Assembly: GCF_003013405.1 (NCBI RefSeq)
Contig: NZ_PXZL01000013.1
Span: 535,343 to 599,342, forward strand
DNA: 64,000 nt
Direction of reading: 5' to 3'
Source of the DNA: Brevibacillus formosus
Lineage (GTDB): Bacteria; Bacillota; Bacilli; Brevibacillales; Brevibacillaceae
Each line of letters begins with the position of its first letter. Position 1 is the stretch's first letter. The notes below the pieces were generated by a model that saw only the letters and a program-made list of their open reading frames with translations, made no database searches and was not told the DNA's origin. Made by a program: the position numbers and the translations under genes. Positions 9,265 through 19,532 of the stretch are shown one piece after another.

Positions 9265-9295
9265 CCAAAATACAAAATAATGTTCCGTATTTTGG
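9265..9295. promoter_or_regulatory. Inverted repeat, candidate IclR operator
   Basis: Perfect 9-bp inverted repeat CCAAAATAC (9265-9273) / GTATTTTGG (9287-9295) with a 13-nt centre. It covers the expected transcription start of the promoter at 9226-9255 and ends 9 nt before the IclR gene, a position suited to autorepression. Confidence 0.55.
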
Positions 9296-9304
9296 GACAA
9301 GCGA

Positions 9305-10108
9305 ATGGTGATGAAAATGGACAAAACAGAAAAAACGGCAAACCGAAGTGTGTTAAAAACGCTAGAGTTTCTAGAATATTTTATCCAAAACAGTGAATTA
9401 AGCCTGGCTGAGCTTGTCGAGTTGTCAGATATGCCGAAGAGTACGGTGTTTCGAATTCTTCAGACGCTCGAAATGCGCGGCTTTGTCTCCAAAACGACCA
9501 CTCATAATCCGCCTAAATACCAATTGGGATTGAAGCTGCTGGAGTTTGGGAACATTGTCGCCCAACGGCTGGAGATCAGGAAAATCGCGCTCCCGTATAT
9601 GCAGCAGCTACGAGATACGGTGGATGAGGCAGTCAACTTGATTATTCGCGATCAAGACGAAGGGGTGTACATCGAAAAAGTCGATACCCGCCAGTATGTT
9701 CGTGTATATACGCAGGTAGGTAGAAAATCACCGTTGTACGCAGGTGCATGCCCGCGCATTTTACTCTCATTTATGCCGGATCATGAGATCGAAGAATTAT
9801 TGAACCGGGTAGACATGAAGAAAATCTCACCAGACACAAATATAGACAAAGATTTGCTATGGCAATGGATACACGATGCACGTAAAAACGGCTATACAGT
9901 CAGCTACGGTGAATTGGAGCCGGATTCCGCAGCAATTGCCGTACCTATTCGAGATTTTACGGGAGAAGTAATAGCAGGTTTGAGCTTGGCTGGAGCTACA
10001 TCACGCTTTCAGATCGATCGATTGGGGTATTTGGTAGAGGAGACAAAAGCAGTAGCGAATAAAATCATGAGCAAGCTGGGCTATTCAGATGCAAAGGCGG
10101 GACTTTGA
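9305..10108 (+). CDS. IclR-family transcriptional regulator
   Basis: 267-residue regulator with an N-terminal winged helix (about residues 15-75; LAELVELSDMPKSTVFRILQTLEMRGFV is the helix-turn-helix) and a C-terminal IclR ligand-binding domain (about 85-255). IclR proteins bind small effectors, commonly catabolic intermediates. It heads the peptide/5-oxoproline cluster, and its stop overlaps the start of the next gene by 1 nt (TGATG), so it is probably cotranscribed and controls the cluster. The effector could be 5-oxoproline or a pyroglutamyl peptide; that is inference from neighbours. ATG 9305 is used; ATGs at 9311 and 9317 are also in frame. Confidence 0.9.
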   Translation: MVMKMDKTEKTANRSVLKTLEFLEYFIQNSELSLAELVELSDMPKSTVFRILQTLEMRGFVSKTTTHNPPKYQLGLKLLEFGNIVAQRLEIRKIALPYMQQLRDTVDEAVNLIIRDQDEGVYIEKVDTRQYVRVYTQVGRKSPLYAGACPRILLSFMPDHEIEELLNRVDMKKISPDTNIDKDLLWQWIHDARKNGYTVSYGELEPDSAAIAVPIRDFTGEVIAGLSLAGATSRFQIDRLGYLVEETKAVANKIMSKLGYSDAKAGL

Positions 10109-11061
10109 TGCTGGAAATCAAAAATCTTCAGACGAGATTCCGAACCGATAATGGAGAAATTACCGTTTTGGATGGAGTTAGTTTTCAAATCAACAAAGGT
10201 GAAACGATTGGAGTAGTAGGGGAGTCGGGCTGTGGGAAAAGTGTCACCTCTCTATCCATCATGGGGCTTCTGCCGAGAACCGCGCGAATCACCGGAGGAG
10301 AGATCCTGTACAACGGTGAAAACCTGGTTGCCTTTTCCAAGGATCAGATGAGGAAGGTACGAGGAAAAGAGATCGCGATGATTTTTCAAGAACCGATGAC
10401 CTCACTCAATCCGGTTTATACAATCGGGGCGCAGATCATGGAGCTCGTCTTGAATCATACAAGTATGAACAAAAAACAAGCCAAAGAGCATGCGATCCAA
10501 ATGTTGAAGCTGGTCGGGATTCCGAGAGCGGAAGAAATCGTTGATGAGTATCCCCATCAGCTATCTGGCGGGATGAGACAGCGTGTGATGATTGCGATGG
10601 CGATGTCCTGTAGTCCCTCTCTATTGGTTGCAGATGAGCCTACGACCGCACTAGACGTGACCATTCAGGCGCAGATTCTTGACCTGATGAGAGAGTTACA
10701 GCAGAAGAGCGAGATGACCATCATGCTGATCACGCACGATCTTGGTGTGGTAGCAGAGATGTGCGATCGGGTGGTCGTCATGTATGCAGGGCAAGTCGTC
10801 GAGGAAGCCGAGGTAGAAAAGCTATTTGCTACTCCAAAGCATCCGTACACGGTTGGTTTGTTGGGTTCGATCCCAGATATGGACACAGAGCAGGAGTACT
10901 TGTTTACGATTGGCGGGACCGTTCCGAGTCCAGGTCAGATGCCCCCAGGATGCCGTTTTGCTGAACGATGCCAGAAGGCTATGGACAAATGCTACGAGCA
11001 AGCTCCACCGTTATTCGATGTGAACGATGGTACAAAAAGCAGATGCTGGCTGTATGAGTAA
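10108..11061 (+). CDS. Oligopeptide ABC importer ATPase, OppD/DppD type
   Basis: ATPase subunit of a peptide importer: Walker A GESGCGKS near residue 40, Q-loop [10 protein letters not shown], signature LSGGMRQR, Walker [13 protein letters not shown], and the C-terminal oligopeptide/dipeptide transporter extension with the PGCRFAERC cysteine region seen in this subfamily (317 aa, usual length). The start is ATG 10108, overlapping the IclR stop by 1 nt; an upstream TTG codon is less likely. It works with the OppF-like ATPase next to it, two permeases and a binding lipoprotein, all in this cluster. Confidence 0.93.
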   Translation: MLEIKNLQTRFRTDNGEITVLDGVSFQINKGETIGVVGESGCGKSVTSLSIMGLLPRTARITGGEILYNGENLVAFSKDQMRKVRGKEIAMIFQEPMTSLNPVYTIGAQIMELVLNHTSMNKKQAKEHAIQMLKLVGIPRAEEIVDEYPHQLSGGMRQRVMIAMAMSCSPSLLVADEPTTALDVTIQAQILDLMRELQQKSEMTIMLITHDLGVVAEMCDRVVVMYAGQVVEEAEVEKLFATPKHPYTVGLLGSIPDMDTEQEYLFTIGGTVPSPGQMPPGCRFAERCQKAMDKCYEQAPPLFDVNDGTKSRCWLYE

Positions 11062-11072
11062 GCGGAAAGGAC

Positions 11073-12068
11073 GTGAATCTTTTGGAAAAATCAGAATGTA
11101 AACCCTTGCTTGAGGTGAGAGGGTTAAAAAAATACTTTCCGATTCGTAGTGGTTTAATGAAGAAGGTAACGAATCACGTCAAAGCTGTTGACGATCTCTC
11201 TTTTACCGTTGCAACAGGGGAAACACTCGGAATTGTAGGTGAATCCGGTTGCGGGAAGTCAACCACAGGCAGAGCCATTCTACGATTGCTCGAGCCTACG
11301 GGTGGCGAAGTGATTTTTCAAGGAGAGAATTTAGCGGCACTTTCCCCAAATGAGATGAGGATGAAGCGAAAGGATTTGCAAATCATTTTCCAAGACCCGT
11401 TCGCATCCCTCAATCCGCGAATGACAGTTGGGGAGATCATTGAAGAGCCGATGATCATATTCGAACTGTATGAAACGTCAAAAGAACGCAAGGAAAAAGT
11501 AGCGGAATTGATGAGGGTTGTCGGTCTGAAACCAGAAAATTCGGAACGCTTTCCTCATGAGTTTAGTGGCGGTCAGCGACAGCGGATCGGCATTGCACGT
11601 GCGCTAGCGCTTAATCCCAAGCTGATTGTGGCAGATGAGCCAGTATCTGCGCTCGATGTATCGATTCAATCCCAGGTATTGAACCTGATGAGGGATTTGC
11701 AAAAGCAATACGGACTCACTTACATATTCATCTCTCACAACTTGAGCGTCGTGAAGCATTTTTGCGACAGGATCGGAGTGATGTACCTGGGACGGATGGT
11801 TGAGCTGGCACCTAAAAATGCGTTATATGAAGAGCCACTGCATCCTTATACACGCTCATTACTGTCCGCAGTTCCGATTGCCAAGCCAAAAACGAAGCGT
11901 GAGCGCATCATCTTGACTGGAGATGTACCGAGCCCTGCGAATCCTCCGAGTGGCTGCACGTTCCATACGCGTTGTCCTGATTGTATGGAAATTTGCAAAA
12001 CGGACAAGCCCGAATTTCAATCGATGGGCGATGGTCGATATGTTGCCTGTCATTTGTATAACCAATAG
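11073..12068 (+). CDS. Oligopeptide ABC importer ATPase, OppF/DppF type
   Basis: Second ATPase of the importer, about 330 residues, with KYFPIRSG near the N-terminus as in DppF/OppF, Walker [11 protein letters not shown]-loop [12 protein letters not shown], signature FSGGQRQR, Walker [13 protein letters not shown], and a C-terminal [10 protein letters not shown] segment. GTG 11073 is only 2 nt from GGAAAGG, while TTG 11082 has better spacing, so the protein may begin three codons later. It lies 11 nt after its partner and 67 nt before the binding protein. Confidence 0.93.
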   Translation: MNLLEKSECKPLLEVRGLKKYFPIRSGLMKKVTNHVKAVDDLSFTVATGETLGIVGESGCGKSTTGRAILRLLEPTGGEVIFQGENLAALSPNEMRMKRKDLQIIFQDPFASLNPRMTVGEIIEEPMIIFELYETSKERKEKVAELMRVVGLKPENSERFPHEFSGGQRQRIGIARALALNPKLIVADEPVSALDVSIQSQVLNLMRDLQKQYGLTYIFISHNLSVVKHFCDRIGVMYLGRMVELAPKNALYEEPLHPYTRSLLSAVPIAKPKTKRERIILTGDVPSPANPPSGCTFHTRCPDCMEICKTDKPEFQSMGDGRYVACHLYNQ

Positions 12069-12135
12069 GAACAAATGACAGCTATCATATTTTTTCAACA
12101 TGAATTCCAGAACGAAAAGAAAAGGGGGACTTTTT

Positions 12136-13716
12136 TTGAAAAAGAAGATAGGTATCACCGCTTGCTCCGCATTACTCGTGCTAGCTGCTGCTTTGGGCGG
12201 ATGTTCGAGTAAGCCAGCTGACACGAGCACACAGCCAAATCCGCAATCTAAGACAGAAGCGCAAGCTCCGGCAAAAAATGAACTTACACTTGGTGTGAAT
12301 GGAGATCCGCACTCTTGGGATCCGATTGATACGTTTTTGCTTGATTGGAGTACTGTAGCAACATCTGTATTTGAAGGCTTAGTCGAACGTACCACTGACT
12401 TGAAAATCCAGCCAGGACTCGCTGAATCGTGGGAGTTCAAGGATGACAAGACACTTCAATTTAAACTTCGTCAAGGAGTTACCTTCCACAACGGTGAGCC
12501 ATTCAACGCGGAAGCAGTGAAATTTACATTTGATCGCCTGCTTGGTGAAGAAGGGAAAAAAGGACCACAGCAAGCGAACTATGCTTCGATTGACCGAGTA
12601 GAAGTGGTGAACGAGTTTACAGTCAACATGATTCTCAAGGAAAAAGATCCTGTACTCCTTACAAAGCTGGCAGGTTATGGCGGTGTGATCGTTCCGCCTA
12701 AGTATTATAAGGAAAAAGGGGACGAGTACTTTAACACGCATCCAGTAGGTACGGGTCCTTTCAAAATGGATAGCTATGAAAAAGATAACAAGGTTGTACT
12801 GGTGAAAAATGAAAACTATTGGAAGCAAGGTCAACCGAAGCTGGAAAAAGTAACGTTCCGTTTTATTCCAGAAGCGACTACACGTCTAGCTGAAATGCAA
12901 ACAGGTGCCATCGACATTATGAAAAAAGTCGAGATTAGCCAAACAGAATCCATCAAGGGCATGTCTGAACTTGAACTGATGCAAGTCGGTTCGCCAACCG
13001 TTTATTCCATTCGTTTCAATACATCGATGAAGCCAGTCGACAATGTAAAAGTCCGTGAAGCGATTGCTTACGCGATTGATGCGGACTTGATTATCGAAAC
13101 GCTGCTCGGCGGATATGGTAAGCGCGTCAATTCATTCCAAAGCGATATGTCTTTCGGCTATGATCCTAACCTGCCATTACGTAATTATGATCCAGAAAAA
13201 GCAAAACAACTGCTAGCAGAAGCAGGTGTGAAGGAAGGAACTGAGCTTGATCTCTTCCTCCCTGGTACAGATGCTACGTTTAAAGAGGTAGCACAAGCGA
13301 TCGAAATGCAATTAGGTCAAGTCGGTCTCAAGGTGAAGCTGAATCTGGTGGACGCCTCCACATTTACTTCTGACCTCATTCCGAACGGAAAAGCAGGACA
13401 TATGTACCGGAATGGCTGGGGTGGATGGACGCTCGACTTTGATAATACTGCCTATCTGATGTATCACAAAGGCGAGTTCTGGAACCCTGATTTCTATGAC
13501 GAAAAAGTAGAGGAGCTTTTGAAAGCAGAACGCTCCACGTTTGACCAAGAAAAGCGTCTGGCAGCATTTAAAGAGCTGAATCAACGTCTGTATGAGCTAG
13601 TCCCAGATGTACCGCTCTATCAATCGATCAACCTGTGGGCTGTAAACAAACGCGTAAAAGGCTTCCAACCTCCGACAGATGAACGTATCGATTTGCGCGA
13701 AGCATCGGTTGAATAA
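12136..13716 (+). CDS. Peptide-binding lipoprotein of the first importer (SBP family 5)
   Basis: Extracellular solute-binding lipoprotein that captures peptides. The N-terminus MKKKIGITACSALLVLAAALGGC is a lipoprotein signal with lipobox LGGC; the mature part carries the family 5 pattern (LAESWEFKDDKTLQFKLRQGVTFHNGEPF). The frame is open to 12100, but AAAGGGGGA five nt before TTG 12136 and a signal peptide beginning exactly there fix the start. It is 526 aa, the normal length. It sits between the ATPase and permease genes and is followed by a stable hairpin that could raise its expression over the permeases. Ligand class (pyroglutamyl peptides) is inferred from the downstream enzymes. Confidence 0.92.
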   Translation: MKKKIGITACSALLVLAAALGGCSSKPADTSTQPNPQSKTEAQAPAKNELTLGVNGDPHSWDPIDTFLLDWSTVATSVFEGLVERTTDLKIQPGLAESWEFKDDKTLQFKLRQGVTFHNGEPFNAEAVKFTFDRLLGEEGKKGPQQANYASIDRVEVVNEFTVNMILKEKDPVLLTKLAGYGGVIVPPKYYKEKGDEYFNTHPVGTGPFKMDSYEKDNKVVLVKNENYWKQGQPKLEKVTFRFIPEATTRLAEMQTGAIDIMKKVEISQTESIKGMSELELMQVGSPTVYSIRFNTSMKPVDNVKVREAIAYAIDADLIIETLLGGYGKRVNSFQSDMSFGYDPNLPLRNYDPEKAKQLLAEAGVKEGTELDLFLPGTDATFKEVAQAIEMQLGQVGLKVKLNLVDASTFTSDLIPNGKAGHMYRNGWGGWTLDFDNTAYLMYHKGEFWNPDFYDEKVEELLKAERSTFDQEKRLAAFKELNQRLYELVPDVPLYQSINLWAVNKRVKGFQPPTDERIDLREASVE

Positions 13717-13732
13717 GGAATGTTTTGAACAG

Positions 13733-13769
13733 GGGAGTAGAAGATGTCTCTTCTATTCCCTTCATTTTT
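13733..13769 (+). terminator. Intra-operon hairpin / partial terminator after the binding protein
   Basis: Twelve-bp stem (13733-13744 with 13749-13760, one G-T pair) with a 4-nt loop, followed by TTCATTTTT. It lies between binding protein and permease, where attenuating or 3'-protecting hairpins are common in ABC importer operons. Confidence 0.6.
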
Positions 13770-13786
13770 GATAAAGGAGGAGCGGG

Positions 13787-14722
13787 ATGGCAGCCTTTTT
13801 AATTAGACGTCTACTACATAGTGTTTTTGTCGTTCTTGCTATTACTCTTGTCATTTTTGTCCTGGTGCGAATGACTGGTGACCCAGTATCGATCATGTTT
13901 CAAGCAGGTGAGCCTACCAAAGAGGCAATTACTGAGCTTCGGCAAAATCTCGGTCTGGACGAGCCCGTTCATGTACAGTTCGGGCTTTATTTAAAAGATA
14001 TGTTTACCGGTAATTTTGGCACCTCTTTCCGAACGGGTGAGAGCGTGATCGACATGATGAAGGAGAAAATGGGAGCAACTTTGCTGCTTGCCTTCGGGGG
14101 AATGTTTGTCGCCTTGTTGATTGCGATTCCAGTAGGTATCATTTCTGCCGTTTACAGAGGCAGTGTAGCTGACTTTTTGGGACGCATTTTTTCATTGCTA
14201 GGAATCTCTTTTCCTAACTTTTGGTTAGGGATCATGTTAATCATCATATTTGCCGTTAAGCTGGGCTGGTTTCCTGCTTCTGGTTACGAAGGTCTGGAGT
14301 ATTTGGTTCTGCCTTCCGTTGCACTCGGACTCATCTTGTCAGGGATTTTGGCTCGATTAGTTCGCTCTTCCATGCTAGAGGTAATGAATCAGCAATATAT
14401 CAATACGGCCCGTTCCAAAGGGATCAAGGAATGGCTTGTCATCATCAAGCATGGCTTACGAAACGCATTAATCCCAACGGTAACCTTTATTGGACTGCAA
14501 TTTGGAACGTTGTTAGGCGGTACCGTGATTATTGAGCAGGTTTTTTCATGGCCAGGTATCGGGCGTATGCTGATTGACGCGATATCGCAACGTGACTTTC
14601 CAGTGATTCAAGGCTCTGTGATTATCTTGTCTTTTTTGATGATCTTCGTGAACCTGTTGGTTGATATCAGTTATGGCTTTATTGATCCACGTATTAGGCA
14701 GGGAGGAGGAAAAAGCGAATGA
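13787..14722 (+). CDS. Peptide importer permease, DppB/OppB type
   Basis: Integral membrane subunit, 311 aa and six predicted helices, starting with the hallmark N-terminus RRLLHSVFVVLAITLVIFVLVRM. It carries the cytoplasmic EAA-type loop (about residues 190-225, RSKGIKEWLVIIKHGLRNALIP) that contacts the ATPases, and the C-terminal GFIDPRIR. AAAGGAGG lies 7-14 nt ahead of the ATG. The stop overlaps the next permease start in an ATGA. Confidence 0.95.
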   Translation: MAAFLIRRLLHSVFVVLAITLVIFVLVRMTGDPVSIMFQAGEPTKEAITELRQNLGLDEPVHVQFGLYLKDMFTGNFGTSFRTGESVIDMMKEKMGATLLLAFGGMFVALLIAIPVGIISAVYRGSVADFLGRIFSLLGISFPNFWLGIMLIIIFAVKLGWFPASGYEGLEYLVLPSVALGLILSGILARLVRSSMLEVMNQQYINTARSKGIKEWLVIIKHGLRNALIPTVTFIGLQFGTLLGGTVIIEQVFSWPGIGRMLIDAISQRDFPVIQGSVIILSFLMIFVNLLVDISYGFIDPRIRQGGGKSE

Positions 14723-15630
14723 CTACAGCGACAGTTACAAACAATCAGACCAATCCACCAATCAAAAAACGTGGAAAATGGAGCAAGATGGGCAGAAGAT
14801 TCGTTCGAAATCCGTGGGCAATGACGGGGATGTTCTTGCTTATGCTTGCCGTCGTATCCGCACTTTTCGCTCCGGTAATTGCGCCATCCACTCCTGATAA
14901 AGCTGATTTGCGTGCACGGCTGGTTGCTCCCTCGTGGATGGACGATACTGGGAAATCCGAGTATTTGCTAGGTACCGATCAGGTAGGACGTGACTTACTG
15001 AGCCGAATCATTTACGGAGCGCGAATATCGTTATTGGTTGGTGTTGTATCCGTACTGATTTCCTTAGTTATCGGGGTGATTCTGGGCCTCATCGCAGGCT
15101 TTTACGGACGCTGGGTAGATGATCTGTTAATGCGCTTGGCAGATGTACAGCTGGCATTCCCTTTCATTTTGTTTGCGATTATTGTCATGACGGTCTTTGG
15201 GGCAGGTCTATGGAAGCTCATACTTGTTCTGGGGATCAGTAACTGGGTAGGCTTTGCACGCCTGGTTCGAGGACAGGTCATGAGTGTAAAAGAAATGGAA
15301 TACGTCCAGGCTGCAAAAGCAATCGGGGCTACGAATTTGCGGATCATCAGAAAACATGTCCTGCCAAACGTTTCTTCTTCGATCATCGTATTGGCAACGT
15401 TAAATGTAGCCACCAACATTTTGTTGGAAGCATCGTTGACGTTTATTGGGTTGGGTGTAGACCCTTCGATTCCTACATGGGGAGGCATGCTGGCAGACGG
15501 TCGCAACTATCTGGAGACGGCATGGTGGGTTGCTACTTTCCCTGGCATCGCCATTATGATTACGGTGTTTGGAATTAACCTGCTGGGCGATTGGCTGCGT
15601 GATGAGCTAGATCCAAATCTGCGCGTGTAA
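14719..15630 (+). CDS. Peptide importer permease, DppC/OppC type
   Basis: Second membrane subunit, 303 aa. It has a soluble N-terminal tail with RFVRNPWAMTGMFLLML at the first helix, the LGTDQVGRDLLSRIIYGARISL motif typical of DppC/OppC, the EAA loop (AAKAIGATNLRIIRKHVLPN) and the closing GDWLRDELDPNLR. Translationally coupled to the preceding permease by a 4-nt overlap. Completes a five-gene importer (D, F, A, B, C order). Confidence 0.95.
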   Translation: MTTATVTNNQTNPPIKKRGKWSKMGRRFVRNPWAMTGMFLLMLAVVSALFAPVIAPSTPDKADLRARLVAPSWMDDTGKSEYLLGTDQVGRDLLSRIIYGARISLLVGVVSVLISLVIGVILGLIAGFYGRWVDDLLMRLADVQLAFPFILFAIIVMTVFGAGLWKLILVLGISNWVGFARLVRGQVMSVKEMEYVQAAKAIGATNLRIIRKHVLPNVSSSIIVLATLNVATNILLEASLTFIGLGVDPSIPTWGGMLADGRNYLETAWWVATFPGIAIMITVFGINLLGDWLRDELDPNLRV

Positions 15631-15642
15631 GGGGGCTAACCA

Positions 15643-18600
15643 ATGAGAGGGCTAGGTGATATTTTTACAACGAAAGGGTTAGTTGCGGACCGAAACAATG
15701 ATGGTGTAGCTGATTCATTGTCTGTTTCCTTCTGTTTTCAAACGGGAATCGTCGTAGAAGGATTCATTGATTTTTGTGCCCGATTAGGCCTTGAAACAAG
15801 TGAGCTGGATCTGCCTTCCATTCATTTTGAAGATTCACCGATGGTTGCTAGCAGCACGAAAAGCGGTGAGTGGCTTTGCACAGTATGTATTGAGCCATCC
15901 TGCGACGTGGATGATGCTTCATGCACTCTCGATCGAGGGAACAATCGAATTGCTTTCGTTGGTGGAAGCGAGGAGAGTCTTAGCCGATTACTGCGCTGGA
16001 TGGCGGCGTATTGGACAGATGCAGTACCTGCAACCACTTCACTCGGTGACATTGAAAGGATTCGTTGTTCTTTACATGAAGTTCAACTATATGTTTGTGC
16101 GGATGCTTCACCTGTCTATCAAATTGCGATAGCCCAGTACGGGCTGATGAGCTCGCATGAGGGAAGTCCTATCGTAGAGAGACCAACTCCGCTTGATAGT
16201 CTGGCAGAGCTTTGGACGACGGCAGGGTTCTATCAAGCAGGGCGTACGGATTTAACGAGTCGGACAGATGTATTTTTTACAGGGATCCATACTGCAGAGG
16301 CGGTTATGTCTGCCGCCCGCTTTGCAGCTCGGATTGGTCTAGCCTCGACCGGGATACTTTTCCCGCTCACAGGAGAAGCAAATCGGATTGCGGAGCTCAC
16401 CTTTTCTTTACACATGAATGGTGAAGCACCTCTAGCAAGTGGAGTGGTCGAAGTAATCCCAGACCCTAAAGAAAAGACAGCAAGAGTCATCCAGCTTTCA
16501 GGGGGAGGACAAGCGATTGTTGCTGCGCTTGATTATTTCGGGACTGCCACTTCGCACCGACTCGGGGGGACTTTTGGTGCATGGGAAGTATCAGACGAGC
16601 CAAAAGAGAAGGAATTCCCTTTATTTATAGAGAAAACATGGAAAGATCAGGGCGAACGAAATGAGATAGAACAGTTGTTTCATGAGCAGTTGATCGCGAT
16701 TGTTAGTCAAAAGGAGACGGACGGGTGTTTATCTTCTCCGCTTGCGGTCACCGCGTTTTTGTCAGAACCAAAAGAGATTCGACGTGCGTTGGAGCGATGC
16801 TGGAAGAGCGCAATCACGGAGCTGCTTCCGGATAACGATAGTACGGTACATATTCACTCTGCTTTTAAACCAGGCTTGTGCTGGATAAAAGAAACGATTT
16901 TGCCGTCTCTTGTACGTACAGGGGAACGAGTAGAACGAATTTTGATCTCTTTCCAACGAGAAGAAAGAGAAGGAGGCATGGAGCTTTCTCATCGATGGCT
17001 TCAAGAATTATACCCGGTTGATCAGTTGTTGGAAAAAGAATTGGGCTTGTCCTTGTCGCAAGTATCATTCGTGATGGATGAGAACCTACCTTATACTTAC
17101 CAAGTCGAGGCTTGGGGAGTCGGGTTGGAGCACTTAGGTACATGGAATTTGGATGTACCTGTATCCACAGTGCCGTATGCCGACGAGCAAAGTCGAGCTT
17201 ATCCAACTACGTCAGGACTCTTCTTCTCCTATGGAACAACAAAAGAACAATTCTTGGTTCCTACGGATCGGGAGAGGTTTTGGCAATTCTATACGCAGCA
17301 ATTTTTACCTGAGTTGACGGAAGGATTGTTATGTAAACAAAATGAACCGTATCACGGAAACATTCCGCTCTTTCATTCGATAGAGGTAACCGTCACTATG
17401 AGTGAACAGGAAGAACGGCTAGACATAGACGAAGAAACAATATCGTCGTTAGAAGCGTTGCATGAAGATATTTATTTTTATACGCTGGACTACTATGCGT
17501 ATTTGGGTGAAAGAAAAACGGGAGTGGCGTGGAATTCTCCTGGGGCGGTGCGACCATTTGTAAAGGTCAAACCAGGAAGCTCTCCAGTGGCAACCATTCG
17601 CGTAAAAGAATATAAAGAGGAACCAGCTTTCTCTATCAAAACGACTCATTTATACTTCGAGGCAGAGCAATCTGCTCCTGTAAAAGCACGCATCCAGAGA
17701 ACGAACGAAAAGAGTACCAGCATCGAAGAACGGAAGCTTCCTAATCTACACCGAAACCATCATCCAGATATGTGCGAATGGGCAGAGCTGGCTACACATC
17801 CGTCTGTGCATATCTGGGAAGTAGAGAAATCGTTTGAAGGAAGGCCGATTTTTGCAGTGGAAGTAACAGCACCCCAGATTTCTACATACGTATCAACTCA
17901 CAAGCTATCTTTGTATAAACCAACCATTTTGCTCGAAACCGGACATCATCCAAACGAGGTTTCCAGTATGCCTGCTGCACGTGAACTGGTGGCAGAGCTC
18001 ATAACCGAAAAAATGGATTTGCTTACTCGTTTCAATCTGATCGTGATTCCATTTGCCAATCCGGATGGGGTCGCACTTCATCAAGAGCTCGTCAAAGATA
18101 ATCCATTTTGGAAGCATCATGCTGCCCGTTATAATGCCGTTGGATTAGAATATACCAATCACCGTTTTCAGCCGAGTGTTTTTGGCGAATCGCGGGTAGT
18201 TCCCCAACTGTTTTATCGCTGGTTGCCGGATGTGATCATTGATGATCACGGAATCCCTTCGCATGAATGGACACAACCATTCGCAGGGTACAATAGCCCG
18301 CCGAGATTCCCAGTATCCTATTGGTTGCCGATCTCACTCTTTTACGGAATTGGCCGCGAGATGGAGCGATCTGACTATCCTCATCATGCTGTCGCTCTTG
18401 ATACGGTTCAAAAGGCAGCCGAGGAAGGGCTGAGACATCATCCGCGTCTGTGGAACAAAAATAAACGCTTTATCGAGCGCTACATTCGGTATGGACATAA
18501 TTGGGAGCCCGCCATTTTCCCATTGCCTACTGATCAAGATTTCTTGTTTTATCGTTGGCCTACAAAGCCGAACAGAACCTCTCCTTCTTTACTCTCTCGT

Positions 18601-18843
18601 TTTCCTGAATGGGTGACGCTTGATTTAATAACGGAAGCGGCTGATGAGACGGTCGCGGGAGGAGCATTGCGAGATTGCATAGAAACACATAAAGTTTTCA
18701 ATCGTGCTGTCATGGAGTGTGTGGCATCCAGCCCACGGCGTGTTTCGCGACAGTATAGACAAGACCATATTCGACTCACACGAATGAGACCGATGCGGAT
18801 CGGAGGAGGCAATTATGAAGACCATTTTAGTAACAGGGTTTGA
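15643..18843 (+). CDS. Large M14-like zinc carboxypeptidase with unknown N-terminal half
   Basis: 1066-residue protein with no signal peptide, so probably cytoplasmic. Around residues 700-960 it resembles M14 zinc carboxypeptidases: the first zinc motif is H769-P-N-E772 in GHHPNEVSS, a conserved PFANPDGV follows, and H869 in DDHG fits the third ligand. A late ITEAADET segment may supply the catalytic Glu, which I cannot fix. The first 600 or so residues match nothing I recognise. Near the N-terminus D16-R-N18-N-D20-G-V-A-D24 looks like an EF-hand/dockerin calcium loop. GGGGG precedes the ATG by 8 nt. The 3' end overlaps pcp by 29 nt. It presumably trims imported peptides, perhaps those with a blocked N-terminus; substrate is unproven. 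Confidence 0.75.
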   Translation: MRGLGDIFTTKGLVADRNNDGVADSLSVSFCFQTGIVVEGFIDFCARLGLETSELDLPSIHFEDSPMVASSTKSGEWLCTVCIEPSCDVDDASCTLDRGNNRIAFVGGSEESLSRLLRWMAAYWTDAVPATTSLGDIERIRCSLHEVQLYVCADASPVYQIAIAQYGLMSSHEGSPIVERPTPLDSLAELWTTAGFYQAGRTDLTSRTDVFFTGIHTAEAVMSAARFAARIGLASTGILFPLTGEANRIAELTFSLHMNGEAPLASGVVEVIPDPKEKTARVIQLSGGGQAIVAALDYFGTATSHRLGGTFGAWEVSDEPKEKEFPLFIEKTWKDQGERNEIEQLFHEQLIAIVSQKETDGCLSSPLAVTAFLSEPKEIRRALERCWKSAITELLPDNDSTVHIHSAFKPGLCWIKETILPSLVRTGERVERILISFQREEREGGMELSHRWLQELYPVDQLLEKELGLSLSQVSFVMDENLPYTYQVEAWGVGLEHLGTWNLDVPVSTVPYADEQSRAYPTTSGLFFSYGTTKEQFLVPTDRERFWQFYTQQFLPELTEGLLCKQNEPYHGNIPLFHSIEVTVTMSEQEERLDIDEETISSLEALHEDIYFYTLDYYAYLGERKTGVAWNSPGAVRPFVKVKPGSSPVATIRVKEYKEEPAFSIKTTHLYFEAEQSAPVKARIQRTNEKSTSIEERKLPNLHRNHHPDMCEWAELATHPSVHIWEVEKSFEGRPIFAVEVTAPQISTYVSTHKLSLYKPTILLETGHHPNEVSSMPAARELVAELITEKMDLLTRFNLIVIPFANPDGVALHQELVKDNPFWKHHAARYNAVGLEYTNHRFQPSVFGESRVVPQLFYRWLPDVIIDDHGIPSHEWTQPFAGYNSPPRFPVSYWLPISLFYGIGREMERSDYPHHAVALDTVQKAAEEGLRHHPRLWNKNKRFIERYIRYGHNWEPAIFPLPTDQDFLFYRWPTKPNRTSPSLLSRFPEWVTLDLITEAADETVAGGALRDCIETHKVFNRAVMECVASSPRRVSRQYRQDHIRLTRMRPMRIGGGNYEDHFSNRV

Positions 18844-19462
18844 TCCTTTTGGTGGAGAAATGGTTAACCCTGCTTGGGAATCAGTAAAAGAGCTGGGAAA
18901 AATCGAGTCTGATTTGTATAAAGTAGAGCTGCGCCAAATTCCTACGGTTTTTGAAAAATCTATCGAACATCTGTACACAGCGATAGATGAAACGAATCCG
19001 GACATCGTGTTATGTATCGGTCAAGCAGGTGGACGAGGAGATATTGCGGTTGAGCGTGTAGCGATTAACGTCAATGATGCTCGAATCCCGGATAATGAAG
19101 GAAATCAGCCGATTGATACACCGATCAGGGAAAATGGTCCTACTGGCTACTGGTCTACATTACCAATCAAAGCGATTGTACACGAGTTAAAACAACAAGG
19201 AATTCCGGCTTCCATATCGCAGACGGCGGGTACATATGTGTGCAACCATCTTTTTTATGGATTGATGCATTACCTTGCTGAGAAAGAAGCTTCCGTACGC
19301 GGCGGGTTCATCCATATCCCTTATTTGCCTGAACAGGCAGCAAGGCAAGCAGGGCAGCCAAGCATGGCGTTAGAAACAATTGTAAAAGGCTTGCGATTGG
19401 CAATCGAGACGACCATATCTAATGATCGAGATATTGTCATGGAAGGCGGACAAATTAGCTGA
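18815..19462 (+). CDS. pcp: Pyroglutamyl-peptidase I
   Basis: Cysteine peptidase of family C15 that removes an N-terminal pyroglutamate (5-oxoproline) from peptides in the cytoplasm. 215 aa, standard length; begins [12 protein letters not shown], the family signature. The catalytic triad is present: E80 (in [19 protein letters not shown]), C143 (in [11 protein letters not shown]) and H167 (in [12 protein letters not shown]). The start lies inside the end of the M14-like gene with GGAGGAGG ahead of it, so the two are translationally linked. Its product, 5-oxoproline, is the substrate of the next three gene products. Confidence 0.97.
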   Translation: MKTILVTGFDPFGGEMVNPAWESVKELGKIESDLYKVELRQIPTVFEKSIEHLYTAIDETNPDIVLCIGQAGGRGDIAVERVAINVNDARIPDNEGNQPIDTPIRENGPTGYWSTLPIKAIVHELKQQGIPASISQTAGTYVCNHLFYGLMHYLAEKEASVRGGFIHIPYLPEQAARQAGQPSMALETIVKGLRLAIETTISNDRDIVMEGGQIS

Positions 19463-19532
19463 GCAGGAGGAGAAACCCTCCTCCCTTCCATTCATGTGGC
19501 AGTGCCGATATTCGAAAATGGAGGGAAAACCG

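Noticed and set aside
13715..13726. AAGGAATGTTTT, like part of the repeats at 42020 and 42156
   Set aside because: Only the first 12 bases match; the AATTTCCGT half is missing, so chance is the simplest explanation.
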